Assembly (NCBI GenBank): GCA_036320915.1
Contig: JAXBDG010000021.1
Coordinates: forward strand, 62,001 to 126,000
DNA from: Linnemannia elongata
Lineage: Eukaryota; Mortierellomycota; Mortierellomycetes; Mortierellales; Mortierellaceae
Length of the DNA: 64,000 bases
Direction: 5' to 3'
The notes under the pieces were generated by a model. That model saw nothing but the letters and a program-made list of their open reading frames with translations. It made no database searches and was not told where the DNA came from. Shown piece by piece: positions 37,000 to 49,287 of the stretch. Every line of letters begins with the position of its first letter. Within the stretch, counting starts at the first letter, position 1. The translations under genes were made by a program, and so were the position numbers.

Positions 37000-37836
37000 G
37001 TTGGTTGTTGGTAGAGAGTGAGGGTGGGAAAAAGAAAAAAAGAGTGATGAGAAAGAGTGAAAAAGAAAAAGGTAAAATTCGAGCTCTCTTTTAAGCAATT
37101 TAAATCTGTTGTTGACTTCATGTTCTCATCAGAACCAATGTCCGCTTGAAATCATCCCATTGGGCAATGATGATGACAAATGGAGTGTTTGGGGGATGGG
37201 GACTTGGAGGAGGCGTATGAATGGAGTACCTTCAAGACCAAGAGTCTTTGCTTCATTATGATCTAGGTGGTGGGTGGTGGGTGTGAGTTGGGACCCATCA
37301 CCTCATACAGCTCTCATCCCATCACTAGCGCCCCTCATGACGAATTTACTCTCACCCACTGAGATAACAAATCCAAAATACACAACAACAACAACAACAA
37401 CAACAACAGAGACCACATTAGCCTGACCACGACTCGACCACGACTCGACCGCTCAAAAACTCTATTCGCCCTTCTTGCAACACTGCGGCACACGGTACAT
37501 ACACATTTCGTACAACATCAGCAATAAATTTGTTTTCTGTCCGTCCTCTTTCGATCGATCGCCCATGCACCAAACGCGTCTGGATTTTTATTGGCAAATC
37601 GAACAGGAGGGGACTGTTCCGACTGTTCTTATGGTTTTCTTTTTTATTTTTCAAAGGTGATAAGTAGGTACAAGCAGAAACGAGCCAAGTGCGTATGCAT
37701 AGCAACGAAGGGAAAACGGATCGTGTCCTTTTCAGGGCAGCAAAAAAATATAAAGCAACTGAATGTGCGCTGGCACCAACATATCCAGACTTTTAACAAG
37801 GTTAAGGTTCTTACACCATTTCTGTCCTAGAGCGCC
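37000..37836. other. Intergenic upstream of aldo/keto reductase
   Basis: 0.84 kb with the reductase promoter and the 3' end of the neighbouring minus-strand gene. Contains an ACA microsatellite at 37381-37408. No gene seen. Confidence 0.6.
37381..37408. repeat. ACA trinucleotide microsatellite
   Basis: About nine CAA/ACA units in intergenic DNA. Confidence 0.9.
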
Positions 37837-39132
37837 TTATCCTCGATAGTCCGTAAACGATGCGCGACGAACGTCGGTGTATCCACTTCCACCAGAAGGC
37901 ACAGAAGATGTCCACCGTCCACTGTCCAAGGGTCCTTGTCCATAGAGACCTCTACCAACGCTGGCGCCATCAAGAGACCAACGGTGTTGCATTCCTGGGG
38001 GTGGCAATTGGGTTGGTGTCTGATGCTGTTGCTGCTGCTGGCGCAATTGTTGCTGCTGTTGTTGGAATTGGCGATAGCGCTCCAAGAGCTGCTGTTGTTG
38101 TTCGAGAGACAATTGTCCAGACTGGATTCGCCATGCTTGCTCCTGTTGCTGTGCTTGGACAAACCCGGGCCAGCTGCGTCGTCGAAGGAGGTCCTCGGCC
38201 TGTTGTTGCTGTTGTTGGACTAGCAGTTGGTTCCCAACTGCTTGTTGTTCGACCATTCGTGTCCACTCCTTCATCACCTCTTCGCGCACCCGCTCCTATT
38301 CAAAAATAAAGTAAATTCATGCAGTGTGTTTTGAGTTGACAGGTATAAAGAAATGCATCCAAGAATCCTCAACGGTCAAGCAAGTTGTCACATTTACCTT
38401 TTCACGATCCTCCGAGGCCTGGAATCCTCCGAGGTCCATAGTCATGACAACACCAGACATCTCTGCATTATCCTCCTCATCCCCTTCCTCACTTGTATCC
38501 ATAACCCCCTTAACATTTCGTCGTCTCATCACCTCCTCCTCTCGACCCTCATGCAACAGCCGGTGGATCTCTCGTTGATGACTCTCACTTCTCCAGATCT
38601 CCGGGTTGACCTTCATGATCGGCATATGAAGCGCATGTTTGGGCGGGATGGTCGTCCAAGGGGATCCACTGGCAACCGAGTGTCGACGACTGGTCTGGCC
38701 ACGAATTGTTGCAAGAGTAGGCCCATGGACAATCCCGTCACTGTTAACGAACCCGACGGGTCCTCCGGAGGCTGTGAACCTCTGGGGTGGGGTGAATATG
38801 GTGGCGGTGATAAAGCCATCCTTGGCGCGGTCTCCTCCGAAAGCATAGATGGCTGGTGGACCGTTGACAGAGCCTCCCGTCTGCGCTCCTGGGGATGTCA
38901 ATGCTGTTGATGATGAAGTGGAGGAGGAGTGTGGGAAGTTGGAGGTGGGGTAATAGTAGTAGTGGGTGTATTCGTTGCCACCGAGGGAGAGGTCGTCGGA
39001 ACCGAGGTCGCCGGCCTGTTGGAGTCGTTGTTGACGATTCTTTTGGTGACGCAGGTTGCTGTGGACTGCTGAGAGGCGGCGTGGGAGGATGAGGGGAGCC
39101 GGTGTTGGCTGTGGGAATATCAACTCGTCCAT
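37837..39132 (-). CDS. Gln-rich protein of unknown function
   Basis: Exons 38398-39132 and 37837-38295, in phase 0, 397 residues; family not recognised. The N-terminal part has MDELIFPQP, a basic/Gln helix (RHQKNRQQRLQQAG) and a Tyr run. The middle (about 115-200) looks more ordered (PAIYAFGGDRAKDGFITATIF, RFTASGGPVGFV). Then come WRSESHQREIHRLLHEGREEEVMRRR and acidic residues. Exon 2 is a likely coiled coil rich in Gln, with EEVMKEWTRMVEQQ and runs of 5-6 Gln. No signal peptide or membrane helix. Probably an intracellular regulatory or scaffold protein. The start was chosen at MDEL because the upstream in-frame codons read through a pyrimidine-rich leader. Confidence 0.7.
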
Positions 39133-40637
39133 CTCTGGTTTCTTTTTTTGTTTGTTTGTGTGTTGTATATGTCTGTTTATATATGTGTGTATAGAGTGTG
39201 TCGTGAAGAAGAAAGGTGCTCGTGGGAACAAAAGGATGATAAATGTGGAAGGAGATGCTTGTTTTGGGAGGTAAAAAGATAAGAGACGAGAAAGAAAAGA
39301 GGGAAGGGAAGAGAGGGAAGAAGGAAAGAAAATGAATAGATAGACATGGCATCAAAGACAACAGAAGAAAAAGACACTTGTCTCGACTCCAGACCCAGCA
39401 GTCAAGCAGAGAAGGTGGGTGCTTTGGATGGTCACCAGGTTGTCGAGGATGTTCCACCTTGCATGAAAAATCTTTCAGTGACTTCATGACCGCGTGGTGG
39501 AACGTGCAATTGTCGTAAGTGAACAAGGGAAAGAACAATGAATGTCCTCCTTGTTGCTTGTTATGGGCGGTACTCCGATTCCACGCGATTTTCAAGCATC
39601 AAGCAAGAGTCACGTGCGCCATCGCGTAACCTACAGTAAGTGCTCGAACAATCGAAAATTAGTGCTTTGCCCACCAATCTAACTGTTTTTTGTGTCCCTT
39701 TGCTCTTTTGTTTCCTCCTCACTGACTTCCGGTGATTGTTGAAATCCACCTATCTCTCCACCACCATCGCCACCACTAAACAAATTCTTTGGCACCCTGC
39801 ATCCATACTCATTCCTTCCTTTGCATTGCCATTCTCTATTCTCCATTCTCCATTCTCCATTCTCCCTTCTCCTTTCTCCATTCTCTTCTCGCTCCTTTAC
39901 CATTGGTTGTTCATCCTCATTCACATTCGCAATCGCATTCGCCTTCCTCAGACAAAACAACTGAAGAAAAGCCGCCGAAGGTAAAATAGCAAATATCACA
40001 AAAGTAAAGGCTTGAACTCACTATCGTTGCTTGCATAAACAAGAAGGGGTCAATATAACCATGGGCGGTGATGGTTCCAACACTGATAAAAAACTATTTT
40101 CTTACCTCTTCTTTTGTCATTATCTATCTTCCCTTCTCTCTATCTATCCCTTCTCCCACATGTGCAGAATACGCGCCTGAACACTTTTTTTATATCATCG
40201 TTTTGTCGCTATACTATCTTAGCATTGTGTTGATTCACGAGCATTTCCTGTCTGTTTACCCTGCCTGCGGCTTGCCTCTTCGATCGCTATATATACATAT
40301 CCACTGCTTACTCTCCTTTGACGTCTTTCGTCTCTCTTTCTCTCTCTCTCTCCATATCTATCTTCCTCCTCCAGCACTCAAAGAGAGTCAACGACGCACA
40401 AACCCCTACTCGACTCCGCCACACTTTCCCTTCGCCTTTCTCAACCGAAATATCTTCATTGTCGTTTCTTCCTTTCCTCTCTTCACTTTTCATTCTCAAC
40501 ACTCACATTCCCAAAGCACATTCACTCCCAAACTCACACACAAAAAAAACTCATACACTCACACAAGCATACCACATCCACACTCATCCATCCTCCTCCT
40601 CACATACACTACAATCGTCTCTGTAACACATTCGTTG
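39133..40637. promoter_or_regulatory. Divergent spacer between Gln-rich gene and CCCH zinc-finger gene
   Basis: 1.5 kb, both promoters. A tandem CATTCTCC-type repeat lies at 39830-39890. The last 500 bp before the zinc-finger gene are CT-rich and open in frame, which looks compositional rather than coding. Confidence 0.55.
39830..39890. repeat. Tandem repeat of an 8-bp CATTCTCC unit
   Basis: About six imperfect units (cattctcc, cattctct, cttctcc). Confidence 0.8.
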
Positions 40638-42659
40638 ATGGTCATAACCATGGACTACTTCGGCAACCACCTTCTCCATCATCTTCAAAACCAACAGAAC
40701 CTTCCTCATATCATCCATCGCACAGGTACCACTCTTCGTCAGCACCCACCTGCTCGTCTGACCTTGGCGGCACCTTACCCTGTAGCCGTCCCCGAGATCT
40801 CGACGCGCCTCATCGGAGCCACCAAGCCTTTGAATTCGGAACTCGGCACACCTTTTTCCTTGTCAGACACCGCGATGGACCTCGGAAGCGGTGTCTCGGT
40901 CCTCTTCAGTGTCAACCCTCCTTCGCCCATCGAGTCCGACCTCTGCTCGGATGACCAAGAGACTATCGTCCGCACCTGGTGCACTGCCGGTCCTTCAACC
41001 GAGCAGCTTCTTGGCGAAGACCATTCTCATGCTTCTTCTTGTGACACCAGCCAAGTCGACGTAGCCATCACCGCAGCTACTTCAAGTGCCGCCTCTGCTG
41101 GGAATCTGAACGGTGACTCGTCGGGCAAGAACCGTACACGAGCACCGCGTCGTGGCTCGAGCGAGAGCAACAAAAAGGCCGAGCTGTACAAGACTGAGCT
41201 GTGCATCTCTGTTCACTCTGGTCTTGTGTGCAAGTAAGTATCTCACCTCAGTCCCCTAGAAAAATGTTGCCAGGTGTGCGATCAATGAATTCATTCTGCG
41301 TAATAATATTGTCAAAAATATTTTTACCATACCGTCGTCATTTGGGCGCCAGAAGGCAACCTCATCCATCCACAATTATGGTTCTTTGAAAGAACAAGAG
41401 GCGTCAGAAAGTAATAATCGTTTAAGCTGCGTGAGAGAAGGGACATGCAATCATATGGACAACGGAATAACTATGGATTGATTATGACAGGCTACTGATC
41501 CTTTTCTTCATCCATCACCTACTCTCTCTCTCATCAACACTCGGATAGATACGGAGATAACTGCCAGTTCGCTCACTCTGTCGCAGAGCTCCAGCATGTG
41601 AACCGCCATCCTCGTTACAAAACACAGCTCTGCACCAGCTTCCAGTCCCAGGGCTTTTGTAAATACCACGACCGCTGCACTTTCATCCACCACCCAGAGG
41701 AGGCTCGCGTTCCAATCTCCCCATCCCTCTTCCGCAAGACTATTGCTCAATTGCCATCCCCTAATCAACCACCGCCAGTAATCCCCAATCAAGTGCCCAC
41801 TCCGGTGCCCAACCAGATTCCCACCCAAGTCCTCAGCCAAGTACCCCACCAGATACTCGCCCAGATGCTCAGCAACCAGCAGAACCAGAACTGGACTGCA
41901 CCCTCCTCAACTTCCCTTCCAAACTCAGGAACCACAACCCCTGTTCAGCAACTTATTGACTACTCCAAGATTGACCGCGTCAGAGCAATGTCTGATCCTT
42001 GCATCTATACCTACATGGAAGGGCCTCCAGGATTACAGGTGCCTCCCAGGATGGGAGGCCTCGACCAGGGTGTTTTCTTCGCAGAACCTCTGAGCTGGAG
42101 CATGAGCATGGGTATGGCTATTGACAGGGCCGACTCACCTACTGCACAGTACCCTCAACAAGTCTTCGCCTTTCCCATGTCGAACGATCCACGCGACTTT
42201 ATGAATCAAGGACCGCAGCAGCAGCCGATGCCTGTCTCAATGCGACGCCAGCGACGAATGGGTATCTCTTACCCGCCACCCGGATTCCCCATCGACGGAG
42301 GCCCTCCCGCCCAGCACCGCGATATCTTTGACCTACTCCCGCACTACAATGAGCACGGCATGTTTGACCCTGATCTTGCCGTCCGACCGGCTGGCGCTAT
42401 TCGACCTCCCTGGATGACCCCCCGTAGTATCTGGCAACCTCTCCATAACAACTTGACTCCTAGCACCAACAACGGCAACTCTGATGAGAGCCAGGGTCAG
42501 ATTCAGGACCTGAGCCTGAGTCAGGAACAGAGCCAGACCCAAGCTATGACAGGAACTCAGCAGCAGCAGAATACACCCGTCGAAGATGAGTGCGATGCCG
42601 AGTGGATTGCCAAGCTGGGTCGTTATATCGCGACCTCCCAAAATGACTTTGAGATCTAA
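40638..42659 (+). CDS. Tandem CCCH zinc-finger RNA-binding protein (TTP/Zfs1-like)
   Basis: Exons 40638-41233 and 41549-42659, in phase, 568 residues; a start at 40650 (MDYFGN, better Kozak context) is equally possible. Two zinc fingers of the C-x8-C-x5-C-x3-H type lie at Cys189/198/204-His208 and Cys227/236/242-His246, each led by YKTEL or YKTQL, with the usual 18-residue linker. This is the signature of tristetraprolin and yeast Cth1/Cth2/Zfs1, which bind AU-rich 3' UTR elements and speed mRNA decay. The intron splits finger 1 right after its second Cys. Flanking regions are Pro/Gln/Ser-rich and probably recruit decay factors. An upstream in-frame extension to 40068 is rejected as CT-rich leader. 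Confidence 0.92.
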
Positions 42660-43293
42660 GCGAGAATTCCTTTTCTCTCGCTCTCCCTCTCCCTGGACCC
42701 AAAGGAGAGAGAGGGATGTCCTTCACTTTGGTTTTCTCTTTGTCCTTCCACTTTTTTACTATTTGTTTACCTTTGGCGCACGATGCCTTGAACCCCTTGC
42801 GAGAATAGCTTCAGTGTAACGATCAAAAGGACTGACAACTCTTTCTTCTTTTTGATCCCACCGCCAGCCCTTCCCCATTTTTGCGTTTGCCTTCACCAAT
42901 CCATTTATCTATTCTTTTTGCTCTTTAATACTCTTCAAGATAGTCCCATATGTATTTTCCATAGCGCTATCCTCTCTTTGGCAACCTGCAAGACACACAC
43001 ATATACGGACTCCAGTGCACAAAAACACATCCAGAATAAAAGAATGCCTGCATTTTCTCTTGTGAGAGCTTGCATCCAAATACAGCACCTCGCCTTGCTG
43101 TTGCTCTTGACAAACAAACGAAATCAATTTTGCCACCATTTTTTATCAAACTCTCAGCCGAAATAAAAGGGTCAAACAACCCTCGCATTTTTTAACTCCT
43201 TTTCCTTTTCCCCACTCACAACCCACTTGTTGCCACCACCACTCTCATTCCCTCACAAAACAAACAGCCCCACAAACACTACTTTTCAATCAA
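42660..43293. other. Intergenic, CCCH gene to Ku70
   Basis: 634 bp holding the zinc-finger 3' UTR and the Ku70 promoter; no gene seen. Confidence 0.65.
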
Positions 43294-46083
43294 ATGTCAT
43301 CGTCATCAAGTTGGAGAAGCAGGAACGAAGACGAAGGAGATGAGGATCTCGACGATAACATTCTCACCGATGCCCAGGAGGTAAAAAAAAACCTGCCATG
43401 TATTCATTTGCAGGGGACAAAAAACGCGTCAAAACCGACATTCGAAAGTAGATTCTTAGGCAGAAGTCCTAACCCTATGTCGACCCTTCTTTCGATAGAC
43501 ACAATGGAGCAGCAGAGACAGTATCCTGTTTGTGATCGACTGCTCTCCAGCAATGCTTCAACCAGACGAGGAAGGCGATATCCCCTTCTACACAGCCATC
43601 AAGTGCGCCAAGCAGGTCCAGCTTAACAAGATTATTAGCTCTGATTCTGATCTCATCGGCGTCGTTCTCTATGGCACCGTAAGTTACATCCTCAGAAGAT
43701 GATTTTTATCTTTGGTCAAGGCTTCTCTGTTTTTTATTACGATGACTGATGTACCATGGTTTCATCGATGGCTGCCTATAGAGACAAGCCAAGAACGCAA
43801 ACAATTTTGCACATATCTACGTGCTTCAAGACTTGGATGTCCCGGATGTGGGAAAGATCCAGCAACTGGAGGCCATCGAAGAACGTAAGCGCGTCGTTTT
43901 TTGATCCTTCTCTGTTCGCAGGGCTTAATTATGAGACACGCGAAAACTGACTAAATGATGTATTGTTTTTGACACCTCTTCTCCTTTCCTAGAGAGGACC
44001 AACTTTGACGAGGAGTTTGGCACGAGCAATGGGGATTATACGCTCGGAGAGATGTTCTGGACCGCCACGAATATGTTCGGTGGAAGGTACGATATACTAT
44101 TTTGTCCGCATGTTCGTAATGGGAACACAAGCCTACCACTTGCAACATTATTTATCATGATCATTTTTGTTGTTTTGGTGATGAGTAGTGCACAGAGAAT
44201 CGGGTCGAAGCGACTGTTCCTGTTCACGAACGAGGATGACCCACACTCGAACGATATCAGTCTGAGGAGCGCATCTAAAGTCCGAGCCAAGGATCTTCAG
44301 GAGTTTGGTATCAAGATTGAGCTCTTTGATATGGACAAACCCATGCAAAAGTTCCACCGCACCAACTTTTACAAGGTAAGGTGTTATTGTCGCAAGATTG
44401 TGCCCGACTCATCCGAGACTGATAACTCAACTCTAATACCTATATACCTTTCGCTTTGTCTTTCATATAAAAGGACATCTTGCTGGATTCTGTAGATGAT
44501 AATGAAGAGAGTCAGAGTCAGGAAGAACAGACGACAGCCAAGCTGGGAGAACTCCTTCAACGTGTCAGGCGCAAAGAGGTCAAGAAGCGCTCACTCTTCA
44601 ACATCCCATTCAAACTATCAACGAATCTGGAAATTGGAGTCAAGGGATACAACCTCGTTTCGACACAATCCAAAGGACTTCACAGGAACGTTTACACACT
44701 GGGCGAAGCAGTTCGGGAAGTTGAAACGGTCACCAGCTGGATCTGTGCCGACACAACTCAATATCTCACTGCAGCCGACCTCAAATACTACTGGGAATTT
44801 GGAGGTCAAAAGGTTATCTTTGAGAAGGACGAGGTTGTGTCGATGAAGACGTTTGGTCCTCCAGCGCTGGCCCTGATTGGATTCAAGCCCAAGACTGCGA
44901 TGAAGATGTACTACAACCTCAGCCATTCCATGTTCCTGTACCCGGACGAGTTGTCGTATGAAGGAAGCACGCGGGCGTTCTCTTCGTTGTTGATCGCTAT
45001 GCATGAGATGGACAAGGTGGCTATCTGCTCATTTACACAGCGAACCAACTACAGCACTCGTCTCGTTGCTCTCATCCCCCAAGTATGTTCAAGCGATTTA
45101 CTGTCGTTGTCTGAGATACCAGTTGAGAACAACAAGCCTGACCCAATTGTTTATTTTCTCATTGTGAATAGATGGAAGTGGTGGGTGCAAACGGCCAGGA
45201 AGTGCCTCCAGGCATGCAGCTCGTCCCATTGCCATGGGGTGATGATATTCGCCCACTCCCCATCATGACAGAATACACACCACCGGATGAGCTGATCAAT
45301 GCTGGAAAGGCCATTATCTCCAAGCTAAACATGAAGAGGGGCTTCCACCCAGATAACTATGAGAACCCAACCCTCCAAAAGCATTACAAGGTTCTTCAGG
45401 CTACAGCCCTGAACCAGACTGACATGGACATTGACGACAAGACCCTTCCCAAGACTCAGCAAATCTACGATGTAAGTCTTGTTTTCTAAAGGGGTTAACT
45501 TTTAGATGCTTGCTCCAGGTTGCCGGTGGTATTGATCGATTTGTTCCTTGACGTGAAATGTTATCTAGAGAGCGGGCGCCTACATTCAGCACTTCAAAGA
45601 CGTGGCAGCGACAGCAGAGCTGCCAGAAGATGTTACTCCTTCTGTTGATTCTGTATGTATATCATTTTGTCTTGTTTTCTTGTCATTCTTCTTGATGTGT
45701 GGGTTTGTATCGTCTACTTACCGACGTGATCATGTTCTCAATTGAAAAAAATAGGTACCTTCGGACCAGTCGTCGGTAGCGGCAGCCAAGCGGGCACGGC
45801 CTGGCCCATCGGGTGGTGTAGCGTTGCAGCAGGAGATGAGAGAGAAGTACGACAACGATCAATTGAACAAGGTAACGTGAACTTGCTCGCACAATGAGGT
45901 TTATTGGTCGTATGTGGTCAAAGTCAACGAGCAGGGAAACTGATAATTGGCTCTGACATTAATGTATTGTGATAGGCGACGGTGGCAACGCTGAAGGACT
46001 TTTTGCAGTCGGTTGGTGAGTCAGGAGCAGGCAAGAAGGCTGAGCTGGTTGAGAAGGTGCAACAGTACTTTGCCAACAAGTGA
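43294..46083 (+). CDS. KU70: Ku70, DNA end-binding subunit of the Ku heterodimer
   Basis: Ten exons: 43294-43380, 43499-43678, 43782-43884, 43993-44086, 44189-44375, 44474-45082, 45172-45471, 45569-45652, 45755-45871 and 45976-46083. All are in phase, giving 622 residues, a normal length. The N-terminal vWA-like domain has DSILFVIDCSPAM, then VVLYGT, FAHIYVLQDL and KRLFLFTNEDDPH. The central DNA-ring core (from about 220) has KRSLFNIPFKLS, IGVKGYN, YYWEFGGQKVIF and GFKP. The C-terminus ends in a SAP-like DNA-binding motif (ATVATLKDFLQSVGE...GKKAELVEKVQQYF), and RAGAYIQHF precedes it. With Ku80 it binds broken DNA ends in the nucleus for non-homologous end joining and also acts at telomeres. 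Ku80 is not in the window. Confidence 0.95.
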
Positions 46084-46478
46084 GATCTGTGTTGCTAGAA
46101 TGCCTGCCTATAAAAAAATATCGTGGTCTGCTTCAGGTAACAACGAACAGAAGCAATTGAACGTTGTTGCAATGCAGCGTAGCGGAAAAATGAATAATAA
46201 TAATAATAAAAGGATTCAGTTCGGAAAGTTACGAGTTGCAACCTGACAAATAGAGATAGCAAGGGTAGAACGCGATCCACTTCGAATTTTTTAGAGTTCT
46301 GCCTGGGTGCTGCCAGCTCTAACTAGCCCGCTTTTTTTTTTTTTTTTCTTATTTTCTTTTTCTTTTCTTTCGTATTTTCCTCTTCTCTTTACTTTACATC
46401 ACCAACATCTCCAACGTCACTGGACAACACCGACAGCAACACAGGACAAAGACCGACACATAGACAAGCATATAGACA
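46084..46478. other. Intergenic, Ku70 to BolA2
   Basis: 395 bp, with an ATA/AAT repeat near 46194-46209 and a T-rich stretch at 46331-46347; no gene. Confidence 0.6.
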
Positions 46479-47475
46479 ATGAGCACTCCAGTTACTTCCG
46501 TCACGATCGAATCCCTCACCGAAGCATGCAACACCAAGCTCGGCGCCACTCATGTCGTAAGGAAAACAACAACAGCCACTCCACTTGGGAGAACTGGACG
46601 GCTCGCTCATTCTGTTTTTTTTTGAGTGTGTAGTGTGTAGTGTGTTTACATCGCTCCTGCAAAACTCATCATTGTTTTCTTTCTTCTCTTTATCTTGTGT
46701 ATGTCGATACGATAATAGGAGGGCAAGGATATCTCTGGTAAGTGAACGGTGGAAAGTTGCCTTGGTATTATTGCAAGGTGTGTCCGTGTGTGGGTGTGGG
46801 TGTGAAGGATTTTTTTTCACTGAACAGTGGAAGGAAGTGCTTATCAGATCGATGCGCAGGCAAGCAGGCGGACTATGACTGTGTATGAGAGAAATGGTGT
46901 GATAACAGAGAGCACTCAAAACGAGAAAGGGTATTGGAGGAGGGGGGGCGGAGGGAAGGTAAGGCAATGTGTGTCTGTGGGAGGAATAGAAGGGGAGGAG
47001 AAGGGGACATGCAAATGACATGGCACAGCCCAGAAATTGATCCAAAAAAAATTGAGCATTTCCTACAAACTACAACAATTCCTCAGCTCGAGTCTTTTTT
47101 CTTTTTTTGCCACCACCTCTTTTGAACATCTCGCTTTCACCTGCTAACCTCATCGGCTCTTCTTGTTTTATTTGTTGTCGTGTTGAATTTGGTGTAGGTG
47201 GATGTGGACAGAACTTTGAGATCAAAATTGTGTCGCCCATGTTCGAGGGCAAGTCGACCCTCCAAAAGCATCGTATGGTGAACGAGGCCCTCAAGGATCA
47301 GATCGCACTCGTCCATGCCTTCTCCCAGGTATGTCTTTTTCTCTTTTTGTGCCGGTTATACTGGAGAATGAGTGGATATATCGTTTATGTTTTTAACCTT
47401 GGGTGTGTTCTTTCTTTGTTGGTGTTGTAGAAATCGTTTACGCCAGCGCAATGGGAGGCCCTTCAGCAGCAATAA
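46479..47475 (+). CDS. BOL2: BolA2-type protein (Fra2-like)
   Basis: Exons 46479-46556, 46719-46737 (19 nt), 47198-47328 and 47431-47475, in phase, 90 residues. The BolA fold is clear: [36 protein letters not shown], then [16 protein letters not shown]. The Cys in GGCG and the His in ALVHAFSQ match the Fe-S ligands of BolA2/Fra2. Family members pair with a monothiol glutaredoxin (Grx3/4) in cytosol and nucleus to carry [2Fe-2S] clusters and report iron status. No mitochondrial presequence, so the cytosolic type fits best. The intron pattern leaves one micro-exon. Confidence 0.92.
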
Positions 47476-47786
47476 GTAAGCGGGAGAACGGGAGAACGGG
47501 AAGAGCAGGGAGAACAAGAATACGATCCCCAGCGTATATAACAGAGACAGTGTCGAGGAGGCGACAGATCGGACGGGGAGGGATAGTGGTATAGAAACAA
47601 TTTTTCTTTCAACAACAATCATCACGGAATAATAAACAAAACAATCCGGAACAAGAAGCAGCATTGGTCCTTAAAGGACTGCGGTGAAGAATTGACTGGA
47701 AGAGGGAGTAGATATTGTAAAATTGATGTTTATTTATCGTGCCAGTCCACCGCCTCTGCCTATGCGTTTCGCGCGACGCAAGACAT
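47476..47786. other. Short convergent spacer, BolA2 and PDCD5
   Basis: 311 bp holding both 3' UTRs; possible AATAAA at 47631-47636. Confidence 0.6.
47631..47636 (+). terminator. Possible polyadenylation signal for BolA2
   Basis: AATAAA 155 bp after the stop codon. Confidence 0.4.
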
Positions 47787-49024
47787 TTACAGACCATAGT
47801 CATCATCATCCGAGTCATCGTATCTTCTGCGGTTGTACTTTGTGGCCAAAAACAAAAACAAAAAAGCAGAGTTGTCAGTGTCAATACCCTACATCTCCAC
47901 AACAAAGTATTACGTCCATCCATCCTAAAACACGAAAAAGAATCACAGGTGTAAACACTTACGACGATCTTGGTCTCGCTCTTGGTCTGCTGGTTAACCT
48001 GCTCGAGAAGCTCGATGAGCTGCTTCTCTGTGATCTTGGCGCGGACCTGACCACCCTGGGCCATGCGGATCAAAAGATCTTCGACAGCCCTTGCCTTATC
48101 AGCCTTCACCATTGCAATGCGCGACACTAATCGTGATGTAGTAAAAAACGGAGAATAATGAGAGTTATGTCAGTTGGTTGGTGGCTAGTAGCTCCTGTGA
48201 AATGAAAAGTAGTCCGATTTGATCGATTGAAGGTTCTTTTGCTTACAGCGCTCGCGGGCCTCGCCGTCCAGAATTTGGATCAACTAGATATGTGTTGGTT
48301 GATAACAAGGGGGTTTTCTCAAGCGTGTTAGGGACGGTCCTTTCAACTCACGAAATTTCCAATGCATAATCTTTGCTTCTATCTGTTTTAAGGATCTTCC
48401 TGCTGTACCATAGTGCGGCGCATCTCTTCCATTTGACTATAAAGCAATTGAAAAATGGACACGGAAAAAGAAGGGTTAGTCGTTGTTGTTATTGGTCGTG
48501 TGATCCAAAACATGAATGTCCAATGTGTCTTTGAATTGTATCTTGCAGAGGAGAGTTCATACCTCTTCTTGGCCTTTTCTTCCTCATCCTTCTTGCCGCC
48601 GCCCATGCCGGCCTAGAATGGTGAAATAGACAAAACGGTCTGTGTTAGTATCGCTGTGTCGCTTTGAGGGTCAATTAGAGGCTGGAACGTGAGGTATGCT
48701 CCAACGGAAACAGGTCGTTGGTGTTCCGTGAAAAGCCTTGTTTTGGTGACTTACAGGGAGACCTCCCATGCCGCTTGATGGGGCCCCTCCAGACTGACCT
48801 TTGAGCTCGGCCATGCGGCTATTGTGAGTAGAGGAAGCGAGAACGAGTAAGAGGTCAGTCGAGGAAGTAAAAAAACGTAAAAGGCAGTTGCTAAGAATGA
48901 CAAAATGTCCGGCGACGTTGGAGTTTTGCTCCCATGCTTGAACTGCAGTTCTTGAGCAAAAAGGTGTGTGAAGAACATGTTGTTCTTACCGGGCGCGGAT
49001 TTGTGCGAGTTCGTCGTCTTCCAT
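47787..49024 (-). CDS. PDCD5/TFAR19 family DNA-binding protein
   Basis: Seven exons: 48990-49024, 48755-48818, 48563-48612, 48409-48436, 48247-48283, 47963-48126 and 47787-47837; 142 residues, in phase. The family core reads MRRTMLIQILDGEARERLSRIAMV, then KARAVEDLLIRMA, then EKQLIELLEQV, and the tail ends in YNRRRYDDSDDDYGL, just as the human protein ends in NRRK...DSDEDD. The N-terminus (MEDDELAQIRARRMAEL) also matches. Nuclear/cytosolic helical-bundle protein conserved from archaea to humans; in animals tied to apoptosis, in fungi of unclear role. The donor at 48408 (ATG/GTACAG) was chosen because it rebuilds the conserved RRTML motif. Confidence 0.92.
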
Positions 49025-49287
49025 GGTTGTTAGGTTAATGAATGTGAATGAGGTATGTGGTAAATAAAAAGGAATCCTCTCGAACAAAAAGTGAGCTCTT
49101 TATTTCGCCAGCCTTGTGGCTTGTGTCCAAGGCGAACACTTCACACACACACTAACACCGAGGGAAAGTCAAAAAAACACACTTTCGCCCAAACCCCTCT
49201 TCTTTTCTTTTGCTCTTGAGACAAGGACCACCAACCTTTTCTAACCCTCCTCGGCACACTGAGTAGAGAAAGAAGTATGCTGAAGAC
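49025..49287. promoter_or_regulatory. Bidirectional promoter of PDCD5 (-) and STN1 (+)
   Basis: Only 263 bp part the two start codons on opposite strands. No TATA box seen. Confidence 0.6.

Noticed and set aside
40068..40637. In-frame upstream extension of the CCCH zinc-finger gene
   Set aside because: Open frame but CT-rich, with Ser/Phe/Leu composition typical of the leader flanks seen before other genes here; no domain.
44036..44290. ORFs on the strand opposite Ku70
   Set aside because: Shadow frames of well-supported exons.
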